Numbered from the stretch's first letter, positions 35,649-46,306 are shown. The stretch: DNA of 64,000 nucleotides from Chrysogorgia sp. JL179-B06 (GCA_035772405.1 JAYKKM010000032.1:1828501-1892500); one strand, 5' to 3'. Numbers and translations are program-made. The notes: generated by a model not told the origin, from the sequence alone.

Positions 35649-35719
35649 TTTTTGTTACAAGCAGGTAACCATGCCAGATCGTTTCTAATAACCTTTGTGT
35701 TGAAGGTGAGGGGGGTTAC

Positions 35720-36330
35720 CACTCGCGTTTTGAGATTTTAAGGTAACATTTTGAGGCTTTTATTCAGCCTCCGTACGCTCTTCGAGTCCGATGAAAAGTT
35801 TCAAGCGGATGTTCTTTACTGTTGCTATGCAGCGAGTATGGAATTCTGATTGGCTTCCTTGAAACTGTCAACCAATAAGCGCGCGTCGCCCCAGTACTTT
35901 TATAATTTTACACCGCTAAATGGAAGTGATGGCGAATTAATGGCCGGAATCGATTCGTGTGACAGGTTATTGATGAAAACAATGCGCTTTATGGTTACCG
36001 TCTACACGGCCAAATTCGCAGCAGATGTAACAAGTCTGCTGCAGGCTTGTTACAAGCTTGTTGGAATCTGACGCCAGTCAGAAATCAACGCACACGTTGT
36101 TATCAGATGTCGTGACAGGCTTGTCGCAAGCTGTTTGCAGACTTGTAACAAGCTTGTTACAACAGATACGCAACAACTATCGCCGACAAGGTTGTAGATC
36201 CGAATTCCGAAACTCGTAAAAATAGTCGGCCGTATATAGGTTCGGTTTGAAACGAAGTCGAAATTCCCGACAGCTCGAGTCGACTCCGACAAGTTTTAAC
36301 TCCTCTATAGTTGCACAAGCTCTGACCCCG
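35720..36330. other. Upstream region with repeated acaagcttgttacaa words
   Basis: 36,025-36,175 contains several near copies of acttgtaacaagcttgttac in both orientations, likely a small MITE. The region upstream of the exon at 35,648 may include its promoter but no element stands out. Confidence 0.4.
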
Positions 36331-36334
36331 CGTT

Positions 36335-36450
36335 TTATTTGACCCTCTCACCGCCATTTACCCTCTCATCCGCCTTTAACCCTCTCATCCGCCTTTTACC
36401 CTCTCATCCGCCTTTTACCCTCTCATCCGTCCGTCCGCCATCCGCATCCG
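36335..36450. repeat. Minisatellite of ccctctcatccgcctttta units
   Basis: About five tandem copies of a 19-20 bp unit, degenerating into gtccgtccgcc. Not coding. Confidence 0.85.
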
Positions 36451-36479
36451 CGTTTTACCCTAACCCCTATTTTGGCAGT

Positions 36480-37620
36480 GCACCAACCTTTAAAAGATCT
36501 GTATTTCTGCCTACAATGTACAGTACGCTGAACAATATTTTATCTTCAATAAAACAACCATGTCATGTTATTATTTGTTAGTTGTAATTTTGAAATACTT
36601 AACCGAGAGAGTTGTACTATATACATTCTGGGATTAGGAAAAGTTTAGGCATTATTAATAATACCAATAAAAATACAGGATAGCCTGTTCAATGCTAACA
36701 CTGGTATTGACGGGTCCTGTTTCCTAACAAATTACAATTATTATTTATTACAAATATAAATTTATTACACATATTCATATATATGTACAATATGTTACAA
36801 AAACTAATTATAACTTGAAAGTTGTATAAATCCTACAAATGTAGTATTGTCAATTAAGGCAATTAATGCTCTTACATGTATGCAATGAACAAATTCATTG
36901 AGATTAAAATAGTTCTTTAGAAATGGTCATAAAATGCCTTCAAGACATTTCTTAACTAACATGGTACCAATCCTAGGGTTTCTATTAACCGATCAGTTTC
37001 ATGTCCAGACTTAGGAAAGGTCAGTTTCTCTGCCCTGCATTGAGACCTCAAGAGCATCTATCCTCACCAACAATCGGGATAGAATCCCTAATACTGTATT
37101 AAAACCAAACTGATGCCTATACATAGTGCAAATGTATAGGCATCAGTTTGGTTTTAATGCACCCATAGACATTTGAATGATAAAGAGAATGCACTTTCTT
37201 CCTTCATTCTTTAACAGTCTTTGGTGTCTTTTTATACTAACTACTGAGTTGATTATTTTATGAATCACAAGGTCGGTGAGAGGGGGGGGGGGATCAAAAT
37301 CGCCTGGGACCTTGCAAGGGGCACGACCGCGTCGCCACATCAATCACTTGTGACTGGTGTAATCTGCAGACCAATGAAATGTTGCAACCATTTTGCATAC
37401 CTAACACAAAGTACCAGTTCATCTCAACACTGTTCCCCAATTCCGTTGAATACTGTGAATTATTGAACGGAGGTGTCCAAAACAAAAATTATTGAACGCT
37501 GATGACGTCACTAGGACAAAGCGCATAACTACAGTACTAATTACAGTAGTAAATTAGCAACTATGCTAAAAAAGTCTCAAACAGTAAGCGGGCGAGGGGT
37601 GTTGCGTATAACGTATATCT
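36480..37620. other. Intergenic, one perfect hairpin
   Basis: 37,102-37,157 is a palindrome (aaaaccaaactgatgcctat ... reverse complement) with a loop of a few bases. A run of ten guanines lies near 37,283. No gene supported. Confidence 0.5.
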
Positions 37621-37624
37621 AGTA

Positions 37625-37812
37625 ATTAATGCTAATTTATATTAACATAATGTGTTTTGTTCGGGAAATTTAAAAGCACAAGTAAAAGCCGGTTTATTGG
37701 GCTTCCAGAAAATGGATAGCTTTCGCAACAGTTATGGTTATTTCAAGAGATATCAATAGAACAACGTGGTCGTTCAATTTTTGATGTTTTTCAGCCGTCG
37801 GCAAAGAGTTAA
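37625..37812. repeat. Dispersed repeat, copy 2 (inverted relative to 3,674-3,855)
   Basis: High-identity reverse complement of the segment at 3.7 kb. No coding capacity. Confidence 0.6.
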
Positions 37813-38428
37813 AAGCCTTAATTAACAATATTTCAGTAATTTCCTCTTAGAATACAGGCGATATAAAGAAGATAATTATAGTATATGTATAAATTTTTGT
37901 TAATGTATATATATTGTAGGATTAAGTATCACCTCCTAGGCAAAAACATAAATGTAAAAACCCATATATAATAATTTTACTATAAAGAGGACCAGAAGAC
38001 ATTTTCAAATTGCTGGGTAAAACGATTCATGGCCTACCAACAGATTTACTGCGATAATGGCCGCCGTTGGCTTTAATTACCCAGTAGAGACGTTAAATTA
38101 GGTTCAAGATTTTATGCATATAATGTTAACAAAGAAACTATATTGGCCAGTCACTAAATTTCTCGAGCGTCACAATTTGATTTGCTTGCAAACTCGGATG
38201 TTCTAATGATCTCTCGTTAATTTACATTATGCAAATATGAAAGCTTTAGAACCAGCTCATCAGATACAATAGAAAACTCAATCCAGTCCTATTTTTGAGA
38301 TCAGTGACCCAAGACCCACCCAGACAAGACGGGATGATTTGTTATATACCACACTCACACTTCACAGTAAAACACATATGTGGTTTAGGATAACAACAAT
38401 TAAAATAATCGTATATTTTCTACTCCAG

Positions 38429-39003
38429 GGCAGTGACGTTGTTGAAATTAAAGAAGGACGAAAATTATTTTGGCTTGATTGCCCTGGTGCACGTGGAAAT
38501 GACACTGTGTGGAGAAAAAATGGTGCTTTATTACCTGTTAAGAAGTCTCCTCTCTTCAAAAACTTCTATCCATTATTTTGTATAAAAAAATCAGATGAGG
38601 GGAATTACACATGCCATCTTTCGTCCAAAAGCACTGCTGAAAATCTAGTTTTAAAAAGATCCATAATAAAGGTTTTAGGTAAGACGTTTCCACTACATGT
38701 ACAATATATTTGTTTTTGCATATATCGTTGTTATATTATGTTTGCGTTTTGCTCTTGTCGCTTTCCGATCATTTTATTCGCCCTATATTAATACTAAGTA
38801 CAGTAATTTCGCTGGACATTTCAAATGTTTTCTATACCTGTATGATTTTAACAGTAACTTTTAATTATTCCAAAAGAAAAATGTCCACCAGAAGGGCAGA
38901 AGGACGCCATCTCGTTTTGCAAAACAGTGAAGTGTAGTGCAGGATATCCCGAGATAGAGGAATCAATCAGATTACGCCAAGGCATGGATACCGACTGTTT
39001 TAA
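38429..39003 (+). CDS. Two exons of an Ig-like domain gene
   Basis: Exon 1 (38,429-38,678) starts after tctactccag and ends at the donor TTTTAG|GTAAGA. It encodes an Ig-like fold: LFWLDCPGARGNDTVWRKNG (first Cys and core Trp) and KKSDEGNYTCHLSSK (the D-x-G-x-Y-x-C motif). Exon 2 begins after ccaaaag at 38,877 and continues in phase with EKCPPEGQKDAISFCKTVKC and SAGYPEIEES, rich in cysteine. It is cut by a repeat at about 39,003. A cell-surface or secreted protein is likely; the partner domains lie outside or were lost. Intron phase agreement supports a real gene. Confidence 0.62.
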
Positions 39004-39004
39004 T

Positions 39005-39275
39005 TGGTATAGAGTTTCACGCTATATGCGATCTTCAGACAACTGACAGATTAGGTTCCACATTCTTATACATTGATTATGTTAATTTCACTAAATGAGT
39101 TCATGGTGTTTTGTTGCATGTCGGCACTTTGATTCGAACTCTTTAAATAAACGATCCTAACTCTTTAACTAAACGATCCGAACTCTTTTCGAAGTGCCAA
39201 CATGTAACAAAACAACAATTGGTGACATTAATTGCCTGAAGATCGCATATAGCGTAAAACTCAGAGTATAGCAAC
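39005..39275. repeat. Inverted repeat with degenerate PLE-type hammerhead motifs
   Basis: Minus strand 39,022-39,050 reads gttgtctgaagatcgcatat then agcgtgaaactc; plus strand 39,235-39,262 reads cctgaagatcgcatatagcg then taaaactcagagta. Both match the CUGAAGA-stem II-GAAA half of the hammerhead at 59,887, but one lost stem III and the other changed GAAA to AAAA. Probably paired inverted terminal parts of a PLE derivative. Confidence 0.5.
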
Positions 39276-39396
39276 AGCATTCGACCTCAATTATATATGA
39301 TTCCGCTCTACCTACAATGGCATTGAGCGCTCTTAAACCTTACGCCGACTTAGTGATTTTATTGTCGCATACGATTTTTGGTGTATATATTTACAC

Positions 39397-39435
39397 GCAC
39401 CTGAAGAGCTTACAATAAAGCGAAAACGTTAGTGC
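39397..39435 (+). ncRNA. Hammerhead ribozyme motif (PLE type)
   Basis: Stem I GCAC (39,397-39,400) pairs with GUGC (39,432-39,435). Core CUGAAGA at 39,401-39,407; stem II GCUU/AAGC with loop ACAAUA; GAAA at 39,422-39,425; a two-base-pair stem III (ACGU) and cleavage triplet ending UA at 39,430-39,431. All invariant core positions are present. It lies just upstream of the PLE coding relic at 39,440. Confidence 0.68.
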
Positions 39436-39439
39436 AATT

Positions 39440-40092
39440 TTATGAGTGGTTTTACTACATCTTATTTCAAATGTTGTTTCTTTTCGTTGTTTATTGAAAC
39501 TTTTACCTATATTATTGATAAATATTATTAATCGGAATTTTCACATTTTACAAAATGATCCTGAGACGTCAGCCATTTTCACCGATAACCCTTTGGTATC
39601 TTTTCGCCGTAATAAAAACATTCGTGACTCCTTAGTACATAGAGCCCTTAAACAAAATACCTCGACACCAGCGGCAAAACATTTTCTTGCGGCCGTTCCC
39701 GCTGCAACACATGCCCTTTTCTCTATCCCACTGCAGTTATTACTGCCCCCAAATTCAACCACAGAATCCGTCATACTTTTTCATGCACTTCCACCAACAT
39801 CATTTATTGCATTTCTTGCGATAAATGCCCTAAAATCTACATCGGTGAAACTGGGCGACGCCGTTCAGACAGGTTTGCTGAATATCTTCGTTCCGTGAGG
39901 AACAATGATGTTGACAAACCTGTAGCCCGCCATTTCAACAGCTCTAACCATTTGGTTTCAGAGATGAAAGTCTGTGCCATCCTTCCCATCTCAGGTGGTA
40001 ACGATAACCGCAAACGGCAAGAGAAGCGTCTCATTTTTAAACTTGGCACCACACATCCTTTTGGTCTTAACGAACGTTTTTCTTTTATTTAA
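39440..40092 (+). pseudogene. Penelope-like element GIY-YIG endonuclease relic
   Basis: The first part is in one frame (LVSFRRNKNIRDSLVHRALK at about 39,590-39,650). After a frameshift near 39,700 the second frame reads NIIYCISCDKCPKIYIGETG, then RRRSDRFAEYLRSVRNNDVD, KPVARHFN..NH and ends IFKLGTTHPFGLNERFSF, a stop at 40,092. This is a complete GIY-YIG domain with a zinc-like CxxC before it. The RT domain is absent (5' truncated). Confidence 0.85.
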
Positions 40093-40365
40093 TTTGTTAT
40101 TTTACTTTGCTTGGAACTTTTTTATTATTAACTTATGCATTTCAAGTTTTGTTTCTTACTGCTTTAATCAGTATCGCCTAATCCCCTTAATATTGGACCT
40201 GTCATTTCTCCCTCTGATCGACTGTAAACATAGCAAATGATTTAACTTTTCGCATCTCCTTAATTATTACTTTGTTTATCTCCCGTGCATTTGATTGGCT
40301 ACTTTCTACTTGTGACACCCTTTTGGCATATATATAAGCCCTATTTATTTTATTTCATCTCGTCT

Positions 40366-40400
40366 TACTCTGATGAAGGGCTCCGCTCGAAACGTCAGTA
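40366..40400 (+). ncRNA. Minimal hammerhead-like motif downstream of the PLE
   Basis: UACU (40,366-40,369), CUGAUGA (40,370-40,376), stem II GGGC/GCUC with loop UCC, GAAA (40,389-40,392), then CG-UC and AGUA, which pairs with UACU. The core is canonical but stem III is a single C-G step, so it could cleave only weakly or as a dimer. It sits at the expected place, about 275 bp after the PLE stop. Confidence 0.5.
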
Positions 40401-40443
40401 TCTCGTCACTAAATTCTTGGCAGTTTACCACCTTTTCACTTTG

Positions 40444-40720
<277 letters not shown>

Positions 40721-40827
40721 ATAGGTAAAATAATCCAAAGCATGGATAATCTCCCAGAAGTAGAGTGCTCAATACAAGGTTGTCGCCGTGTAGAGCATGA
40801 TATAGTGAAAAATTTAAAATTATCTAA

Positions 40828-40833
40828 AACATC
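40828..40833. repeat. Left target-site duplication of the Polinton (AACATC)
   Basis: AACATC precedes the terminal repeat; AATATC follows it at 59,198-59,203. The inverted uninterrupted copy at 59,606-59,737 reads ...AAAACATCTAGTC..., so AACATC is the original hexamer and the right copy has one substitution. Confidence 0.88.
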
Positions 40834-41278
40834 AGTAGTAGAGAATTGCGGATTCTGGGACAAATCCAAGATGGCGGCCAATCTTGTCCCAGTACGCCGG
40901 CTTGTCCCAGTATTTCCATTTCTACCCCAAATTCCAAGATGACGTCAACCAAAATTTTCTACCCCAAATCCAAGATGACGTCAACCAAAATTTTCTATTC
41001 CAAATTCAAGATGACGTCGTCTCAAAATTTTCTATTCCAAATCCAAGATGACGTCAACCAAAATGTTCTACCCAAATCCAAGATGACGTCATCTCAACAT
41101 TTTCTATTCCAAATCCAAGATGGCGGCCAATCTTGTCCCAGTACGCCGGCTTGTCCTAGCTTTTCTTGGTCCGTCGAAGTCCTGTTGGTGTCTTGTGTCT
41201 TTCGAAATTCGAAGAAAAATAACTCGGACGTCAGACGTCTCTCGTCCCACTCCTCTCCCCAACCTCTCCCCAACCTCC
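40834..41278. repeat. Left terminal inverted repeat of the Polinton
   Basis: 445 bp starting agtagtagagaattgcgg and matched in reverse by 58,715-59,197. It contains two caagatggcggccaatcttg blocks, four to five tandem units of about 36 bp each holding (g)atgacgtca, and an inner 100-bp unique part. The start AG is the usual Polinton terminus. Open frames across it (up to 205 codons) arise from the tandem repeat and are not genes. Confidence 0.95.
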
Positions 41279-41325
41279 AACCCCAGCCAAACTTGTCCCA
41301 GTATATTTCGACTCATTTCATAAAA

Positions 41326-41347
41326 TTTCTAATCTCAAGATTAGAAA
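41326..41347 (-). terminator. 3'-end hairpin after the leftmost Polinton gene
   Basis: TTTCTAATCT-CA-AGATTAGAAA, a 10-bp perfect stem, 10 bp downstream of the stop codon of the gene at 41,770-41,357. Same position as the other hairpins in this element. Confidence 0.6.
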
Positions 41348-41356
41348 AATTCGTAG

Positions 41357-41770
41357 TTAACAACCTTTACAACCCCAGACTGAACACCACGCCCTTTCAC
41401 AACACTCGTAAGTGTCAACAGGGTCCTCCTCGACTAGGAAGTCTTCTAAGTGGTACTTTTTGATGTTCTCCAGGGTTTCCTTCTCCCAACCCTCACCGTT
41501 ATACTCACTAATCTCTTTCTCAAGTCTAAGATGTCGACGAACGATGTTTATGACATCTCTCTTACTCTCTTCCCTAAACTGTGTGTCGTTGAGGAGTTTG
41601 TAGAACGACTCACGCTCACCCAAGTCCATGAACGCGACTCTCACTTGTTCGAAGTGGTGTAGTAGTGGTCCATACGAGACTGACCCCACCACTACTTTCT
41701 TCTCCTCTTCACTTAATGTCCATACGTCTATATTCCCAAATACGAAATTCTTGTACACGTTTATGCTCAT
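41357..41770 (-). CDS. Unknown Polinton protein, 137 aa
   Basis: Intact minus-strand frame starting MSINVYKNFVFGNID. Mostly charged and helical (residues 50-110), ending in a cysteine-rich tail CCERAWCSVWGCKGC. A TATCATAAAG box lies about 14 bp before the ATG, a weak match to the element's promoter signal. It follows the polymerase with 22 bp between. No family recognised. The tail could bind metal or form disulphides. Confidence 0.7.
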   Translation of the reverse strand: MSINVYKNFVFGNIDVWTLSEEEKKVVVGSVSYGPLLHHFEQVRVAFMDLGERESFYKLLNDTQFREESKRDVINIVRRHLRLEKEISEYNGEGWEKETLENIKKYHLEDFLVEEDPVDTYECCERAWCSVWGCKGC

Positions 41771-41792
41771 TTTGTTTGTCTCTTTATGATAA

Positions 41793-44700
41793 CTAGTAGA
41801 CGGGTGTGTTGATTTTGTAGTGTCCTAGTGCTAGTGTATGTATCCCATCTGGTAAAATATACCGTTTGTCATCGTTACAACTTAGAGCTGTCTTGTTGAT
41901 GGTTTCTGTGTAGATTTCGTGTTTCCTCGACCGGAACGTGTTCATAGTTCTCATTTGACTTTGTTTTGTGAACAAACAATCTTTATAATCTTGGAATGTA
42001 ATAGTCTTTTCTACCACTCCTTTCTTGACTCCTTTACACTTTTTCTCCTCCTCTATTAACTTTCTACAAGCGTAAGACTTTGGACGTGCTCCAACAAACT
42101 CAAGGTTTTGTTCTCCGTTATTCTCATCTTTGAATAATCCTACTATTTTTTTGTTACATCCTACAGGTATACACGAAGGGTGGTCTTTCGAGTATCCAGA
42201 CGTATCAAACATAGTCTCTACGTCTCCAGAGATGTCTTTGTAAAAGTCATCAGTCTTAATCTCGTACATGAGGGAGTCTGTGTCTGTGAAGAGTAGTTGG
42301 GCGTCGTCCCCATATTTGGGTTTGATGTAGTCATAGTGGAAGTCGTACATAATAGTTTTACTCAAGTCTAAAATACTCATCCCCAAGTAGACAGGCTTGT
42401 TAAACATCACCTTAGTTCTTTTCATATGTACAGCTATAAGATTCTCGTCGAAAATAGTTCGATGATTATAGTTGGGTTTAGCTACCAGTTTTCGCATCTT
42501 TTCCTCTTTTGTCACCAATTGTATATTAACACGGTTTCGAATATTCTCCATAGTTTTTCCAAATACACTATTGTTCATCAGTTTGAAGAAATCTTTCTCA
42601 AAGTCATTTTTAGCTTTTGTCCTTAGTTGGGTGTTCAAGTTGATGTATTTTTTCATCCATGGTTTTTCGGTAAATGTCACACCACGATGAATCTTCGTAA
42701 GTTTTAATCCTAACTTAAGATATTGTTCTAAATTCTTTTTGTGTATAACATAGTTAGTCTTGTTGTTAAGATTAGGTATAAGTTTTTCTATTTTGTTCAC
42801 CATAACTCGTTCTGGAGCTAGAGGGTAGTCATTGTGAAGATCGTGTAGATGTTGAGGATACTCGAGATCTACCTCTAGAATACAGGGTATGTTTTGCCAC
42901 TCGTCTAAATTTGTCATCCACTCGAAGTCGGAGACAGGGAGTGGTTTTGACATGGCTGCTCCATAGAGGTTATTAGCGTCAAGATAAGGAAGATATGTGT
43001 TAGGTTTTGTGGGATCATATAGTGTTGACTTTGAGTTGGCTGGTACACCCTTCTCGTAGTTCATGTACTTATTGTTGGCTTCTGCGTGTCTTTTCGTAAT
43101 AGTACTTACTCCTCCACGAATTCCCTTCTCAACCATAAGTACATGTAGCATGTCGATGTCAGTCAGTAACTCGAGTTCCTGCTCAGTTACTTTGAGGAGT
43201 GCGTCCCATGACAGCCCTGGTGAGGTGTAATAGAACGCAGGGTCTAACTCGTAGTGTGTTTTACATGTTTTTCGAAATTCTTCGAAAACATCTTCGAGAA
43301 GAAGTACGTCTGTTTTGAGATAGAGGTCATGATATTCTCTCATGGTCTCCATGTTAAAATGTTTCCATACATCCTTAGCGTGGGTGTAGTCTTCGTCGGT
43401 GATGTCGCTGTCTGTGAGTTTGGAGTAAAACTCGTTTTTTGGTGGTAGTGATGTCTCGGTCAAAGATGTAGTCCAGTTATGTGCTCATAGGGGAAGACAC
43501 CTTTTTGTGAGACGAGTCCAAAGTCTTGACCAAACACTCTCTTCGTCGACACTAGACTTTCCTCGTCGAGGTTCTTGACTAGTTTGTCAAGACTATAAGG
43601 CATGAACTTAAAACTATCTATGAACCTAAGCTCTCTAGTGATGTTCTTTTCCTGACCATTCCTCTTGTCGGTATAGTGGTCTACCACCACGTCTTTGCTG
43701 AAGGAGATGTACTTCTCCTCATTGTTAGGGATACACTTGATCTCACCCTCTGTTATTCCTAGACTTTTTACAAACAAGTGCGCGTCATAGCCTGACAAGT
43801 TGTGGAACACCACAGGTATAAATTTAGGTAACTTGTACTTAAGGTTACAACTGTTATGGGCTGCTCCACGGAATTTCCCAGTTAGATGACAGTGATCTCT
43901 AACCTTATAGTCTTTCTTGAAGTTTCCCTCTCCACATAACCAACACACCTTCGTTCTCTCGTACACCCGCTTGTCTTGGTAAGTGTAGATCATAGGCTTC
44001 TCAACCTTGAATTTTTCGTAGATGTCTTGTGTTGTTTCTTCGAGACTCTTCATGAAGATTTCACCTAAATTCTCATCTTCACTTGTTTTTGTATAGAGAA
44101 AAGGTTCTTCCCAGTGTAGGTTATTGTCGAAACATCTCAGATGGTAACAGAATCCAGATGGGGTATTATGTTGGTATTGCGTAGTAGAGCTATTTTCAGG
44201 GTTATTTGTACAGGTAGAGATAGGCTCTATGAATGACTCGAAGTCAGCGTAGATGACGAATGGGACGTCTTGTGTCTTGAAAGTACTCTTAAATTTTATA
44301 GTACTACCCTCTTCAGGCATTGTTGTCTTCACGTTCTCTACGTTTGAACAATATTCCTCGTGCTTGTCAAGAGATGTCTCATCCCAAAAGCTGTTCAAAC
44401 ACCGATAGCAGAACAGTCTCTCACCCTTGTGTTTGTTAATTTTACTAGACAATAACCTGCTCATACTCTTGATACAGGCGTAGTGTGACTTAACTTCGTC
44501 GTCTTCACCCTCCTCTGTGATATACAACAAGTTCACGGTGTCTCTAGAGTTTCCTTGGACTAACAGGGGATACACCTCGTCACCCTCACTCCCAAACACG
44601 TTTGTAGGAATTTTATTTCTCACACTGAACTTTTTGATGTCTTTCAAAGGTGTGGGAAACTCAATGTTTGTACAGTCGAAGGTTTTCGCGAAGTCTATCA

Positions 44701-45508
44701 GCCTCTCGTCGAGTCTCTCTGGGTGGACGAGTTTTGGTGTTTTCTCGAGTAACTTACAAATAGCTACAGACCATAGTAAACACTTGTCGTCATTTTTGTT
44801 TTGAACGTTGACAATAGCTTTCTTTTTAGCCAGTTGTTTTGGAGTAGGGATGTAGGACGAACCACTTATTGGTGTGTAGGTGTCGACAAACACATCTAAT
44901 TTCACGACACTTTGCACTCTCCAACTACTTCCTCTTTTCAAATAGGTTGCAAGACTCTCTAGGATCTTACCTACCATTGTGTTGTATATTTCATCTATAT
45001 CGGTACCAGGTAACACGATGTTCGTGAGAGAGTGGAACATAGCGTTGTCCTCTACATCTCCATCGTCAGATGTTCTCACCATAACACACTCCAAAATAAG
45101 CTTAGTCTTTAATCCCTTCCTCTTCTCTACCTCGTCTTTCCAAAGACCATGCACTAACACTTTTGTGTTTGCCAAGAATGTTTTTGGATCCACTTTTTCT
45201 GGAGCTTCGATTGTATACGTCTCCGAAAATCCACGTAGTGCAGTCTCTGATCTCACTATCGCCAAGTTCTCCTTATATAAAGAGTTAATCTTTTGCTTGA
45301 AAAAGTTAAAGGCGGTTGAGGTTTTCTTCTTGATAGACTTTGGTACGTAGTCCACGAGCCAGTCGTGCCACGAGTTCATCTTACTCTTGAGTGAGTCCTT
45401 GAACAAAGTCATGCGCTCTCTCAGACTTTTCCTCGACGTTGGTGGTCGTGTTGACGTCATAGTGGGAACATTAATTTCTGGTACAGGTTCGTTCATTATA
45501 TTGTTCAT
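41793..45508 (-). pseudogene. polB: Protein-primed DNA polymerase B, split by one frameshift
   Basis: Two overlapping frames. 45,508-43,460 (682 codons): N-terminal region of unknown fold with a cysteine cluster (CYRCLNSFWDETSLDKHEEY, about 367-386), exonuclease ExoI ADFES (421-425), a second cysteine/histidine cluster (522-555) and ExoII HNLSGYDAH (about 569-577). 43,463-41,793 (556 codons): ExoIII YLKTDVLLLED (48-58), motif A YLDANNLYG (160-168), motif B KLMNNSVFGK (294-303) and motif C FTDTDS (392-397). Catalytic residues are intact; the two halves differ by one base of frame near 43,465-43,480. The second frame has no ATG at its start (TTG), supporting a mutation or sequence error rather than two genes. 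It would replicate the element by protein priming. Confidence 0.95.
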
Positions 45509-45514
45509 CGTCTT

Positions 45515-45523
45515 TTTATTATA
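45515..45523 (-). promoter_or_regulatory. TATAATAAA box of the polymerase gene
   Basis: Minus-strand TATAATAAA, 6 bp before ATG 45,508. Matching boxes precede most genes in the element, so it is taken as the element's own promoter signal. Confidence 0.65.
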
Positions 45524-45572
45524 GTGCAGTTATTTAAAAAAAAAATCGATTCCTTTAAACTAGTTATTATTT

Positions 45573-45600
45573 TTCAAAAAAAACAAATCTTTTGAAAAAC
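45573..45600. terminator. Hairpin in the T-rich gap after the 46.2-kb gene
   Basis: TTTTTCAAAA ... TTTTGAAAAA, 10-bp stem, within a degenerate poly-T/A region between two minus-strand genes. Confidence 0.4.
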
Positions 45601-45602
45601 GT

Positions 45603-45800
45603 TTTTTTTTATTATTTTTTGAGTTATTTTTATTATTTTTTTTTATTATTTTTTATAATTTTTTTATAATTTTTTTTTGAATTTTTTTTATAATTTTTTT
45701 TGAATTTTTTTGAAATTTTTTTGAAATTTTTTATAATTTTTTTATAATTTTTTGAAATTTTTTTTATAACTTTTTTTTGAATTTTTTTTATATTTTTTTT
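45603..45800. repeat. Degenerate poly-T (tttttttata) low-complexity tract
   Basis: About 200 bp of T-runs separated by ata, gaa and att. It overlaps the 3' end of the gene at 46,239-45,742 and generates its lysine/asparagine C-terminus, so the repeat has expanded into or created the coding end. Confidence 0.85.
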
Positions 45801-46239
45801 TAAAATTTTCTTTACACACTATTTCTTTACGAAATGTGTACGTAACTCCATCGACCACAAGACTTTTTCCCACTTTTATACGATAGGTGATAGACCCTGC
45901 AAACATTTTCAAACTGTTTGCTAACTTAAATATACTTTTGTACTTTGTTTCTTCCCCAGTGCTCATATTTGTTTTAATCACAATTTGAGCGGGTTTTCCA
46001 CCCTTACAGTGATCATACCTCTTTGGTGTTTCTATAGGTTCCATCTCTAATGTTTCTCTAATTTCGTTACGACTTGCGTTACATTTTAGTTTGACTCCTC
46101 GCTCTTTCGCAATAGCTTTTAGATCTTTAAGAGTTTGGTGGTCGTCCTTCTCTTTTTTTGGTTTTGGTTGTGTTGGTTTTCTTACTCTCTTAACTTTTGG
46201 TCTCTGAATTTTGTTGAGCGATCCTTTTGGTAGTGTCAT
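45742..46239 (-). CDS. SAP-like and NUMOD1-like DNA-binding protein, 165 aa
   Basis: Start ATG at 46,239 preceded by TATAATAAA. Residues 1-32 are basic and proline-rich. LKDLKAIAKERGVKLKCNAS (38-57) followed by RNEIRETLEM resembles a SAP/HeH helix-extension-helix that binds DNA. TGEETKYKSIFKLANSLKMF (about 93-112) with ITYRIKVGKSLVVDGVTYTF resembles NUMOD1, a DNA-binding module of homing nucleases. The last 25 residues are lysine-rich and come from a poly-T repeat. Role in DNA packaging, replication or regulation is inferred only. Confidence 0.6.
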   Translation of the reverse strand: MTLPKGSLNKIQRPKVKRVRKPTQPKPKKEKDDHQTLKDLKAIAKERGVKLKCNASRNEIRETLEMEPIETPKRYDHCKGGKPAQIVIKTNMSTGEETKYKSIFKLANSLKMFAGSITYRIKVGKSLVVDGVTYTFRKEIVCKENFKKKYKKNSKKSYKKNFKKL

Positions 46240-46242
46240 CTC

Positions 46243-46251
46243 TTTATTATA
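46243..46251 (-). promoter_or_regulatory. TATAATAAA box, gene at 46,239
   Basis: Minus-strand TATAATAAA three bases before ATG. Confidence 0.65.
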
Positions 46252-46277
46252 ATGTTTTTAAAACATCGCTAAGAGTC

Positions 46278-46306
46278 AATTCATATAGTTTTTAACCATA
46301 TGAATT
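46278..46306 (-). terminator. 3'-end hairpin after the 43-codon gene
   Basis: AATTCATAT ... ATATGAATT, 9-bp stem, about 17 bp beyond the stop at 46,323. Confidence 0.5.

Noticed and set aside
40846..41463. 205-codon frame in the left terminal repeat (and 124-codon frame at 58,572-58,946)
   Set aside because: They translate the 36-bp tandem units (IQDDVNQ-like periodic peptides), lack the promoter box, and the inverted counterparts read differently.
43460..43480. Programmed -1 frameshift joining the two polymerase frames
   Set aside because: No slippery heptamer is visible at the overlap (catctttgacc), and other genes in the element carry similar single-base breaks, so mutation or sequence error is more likely.
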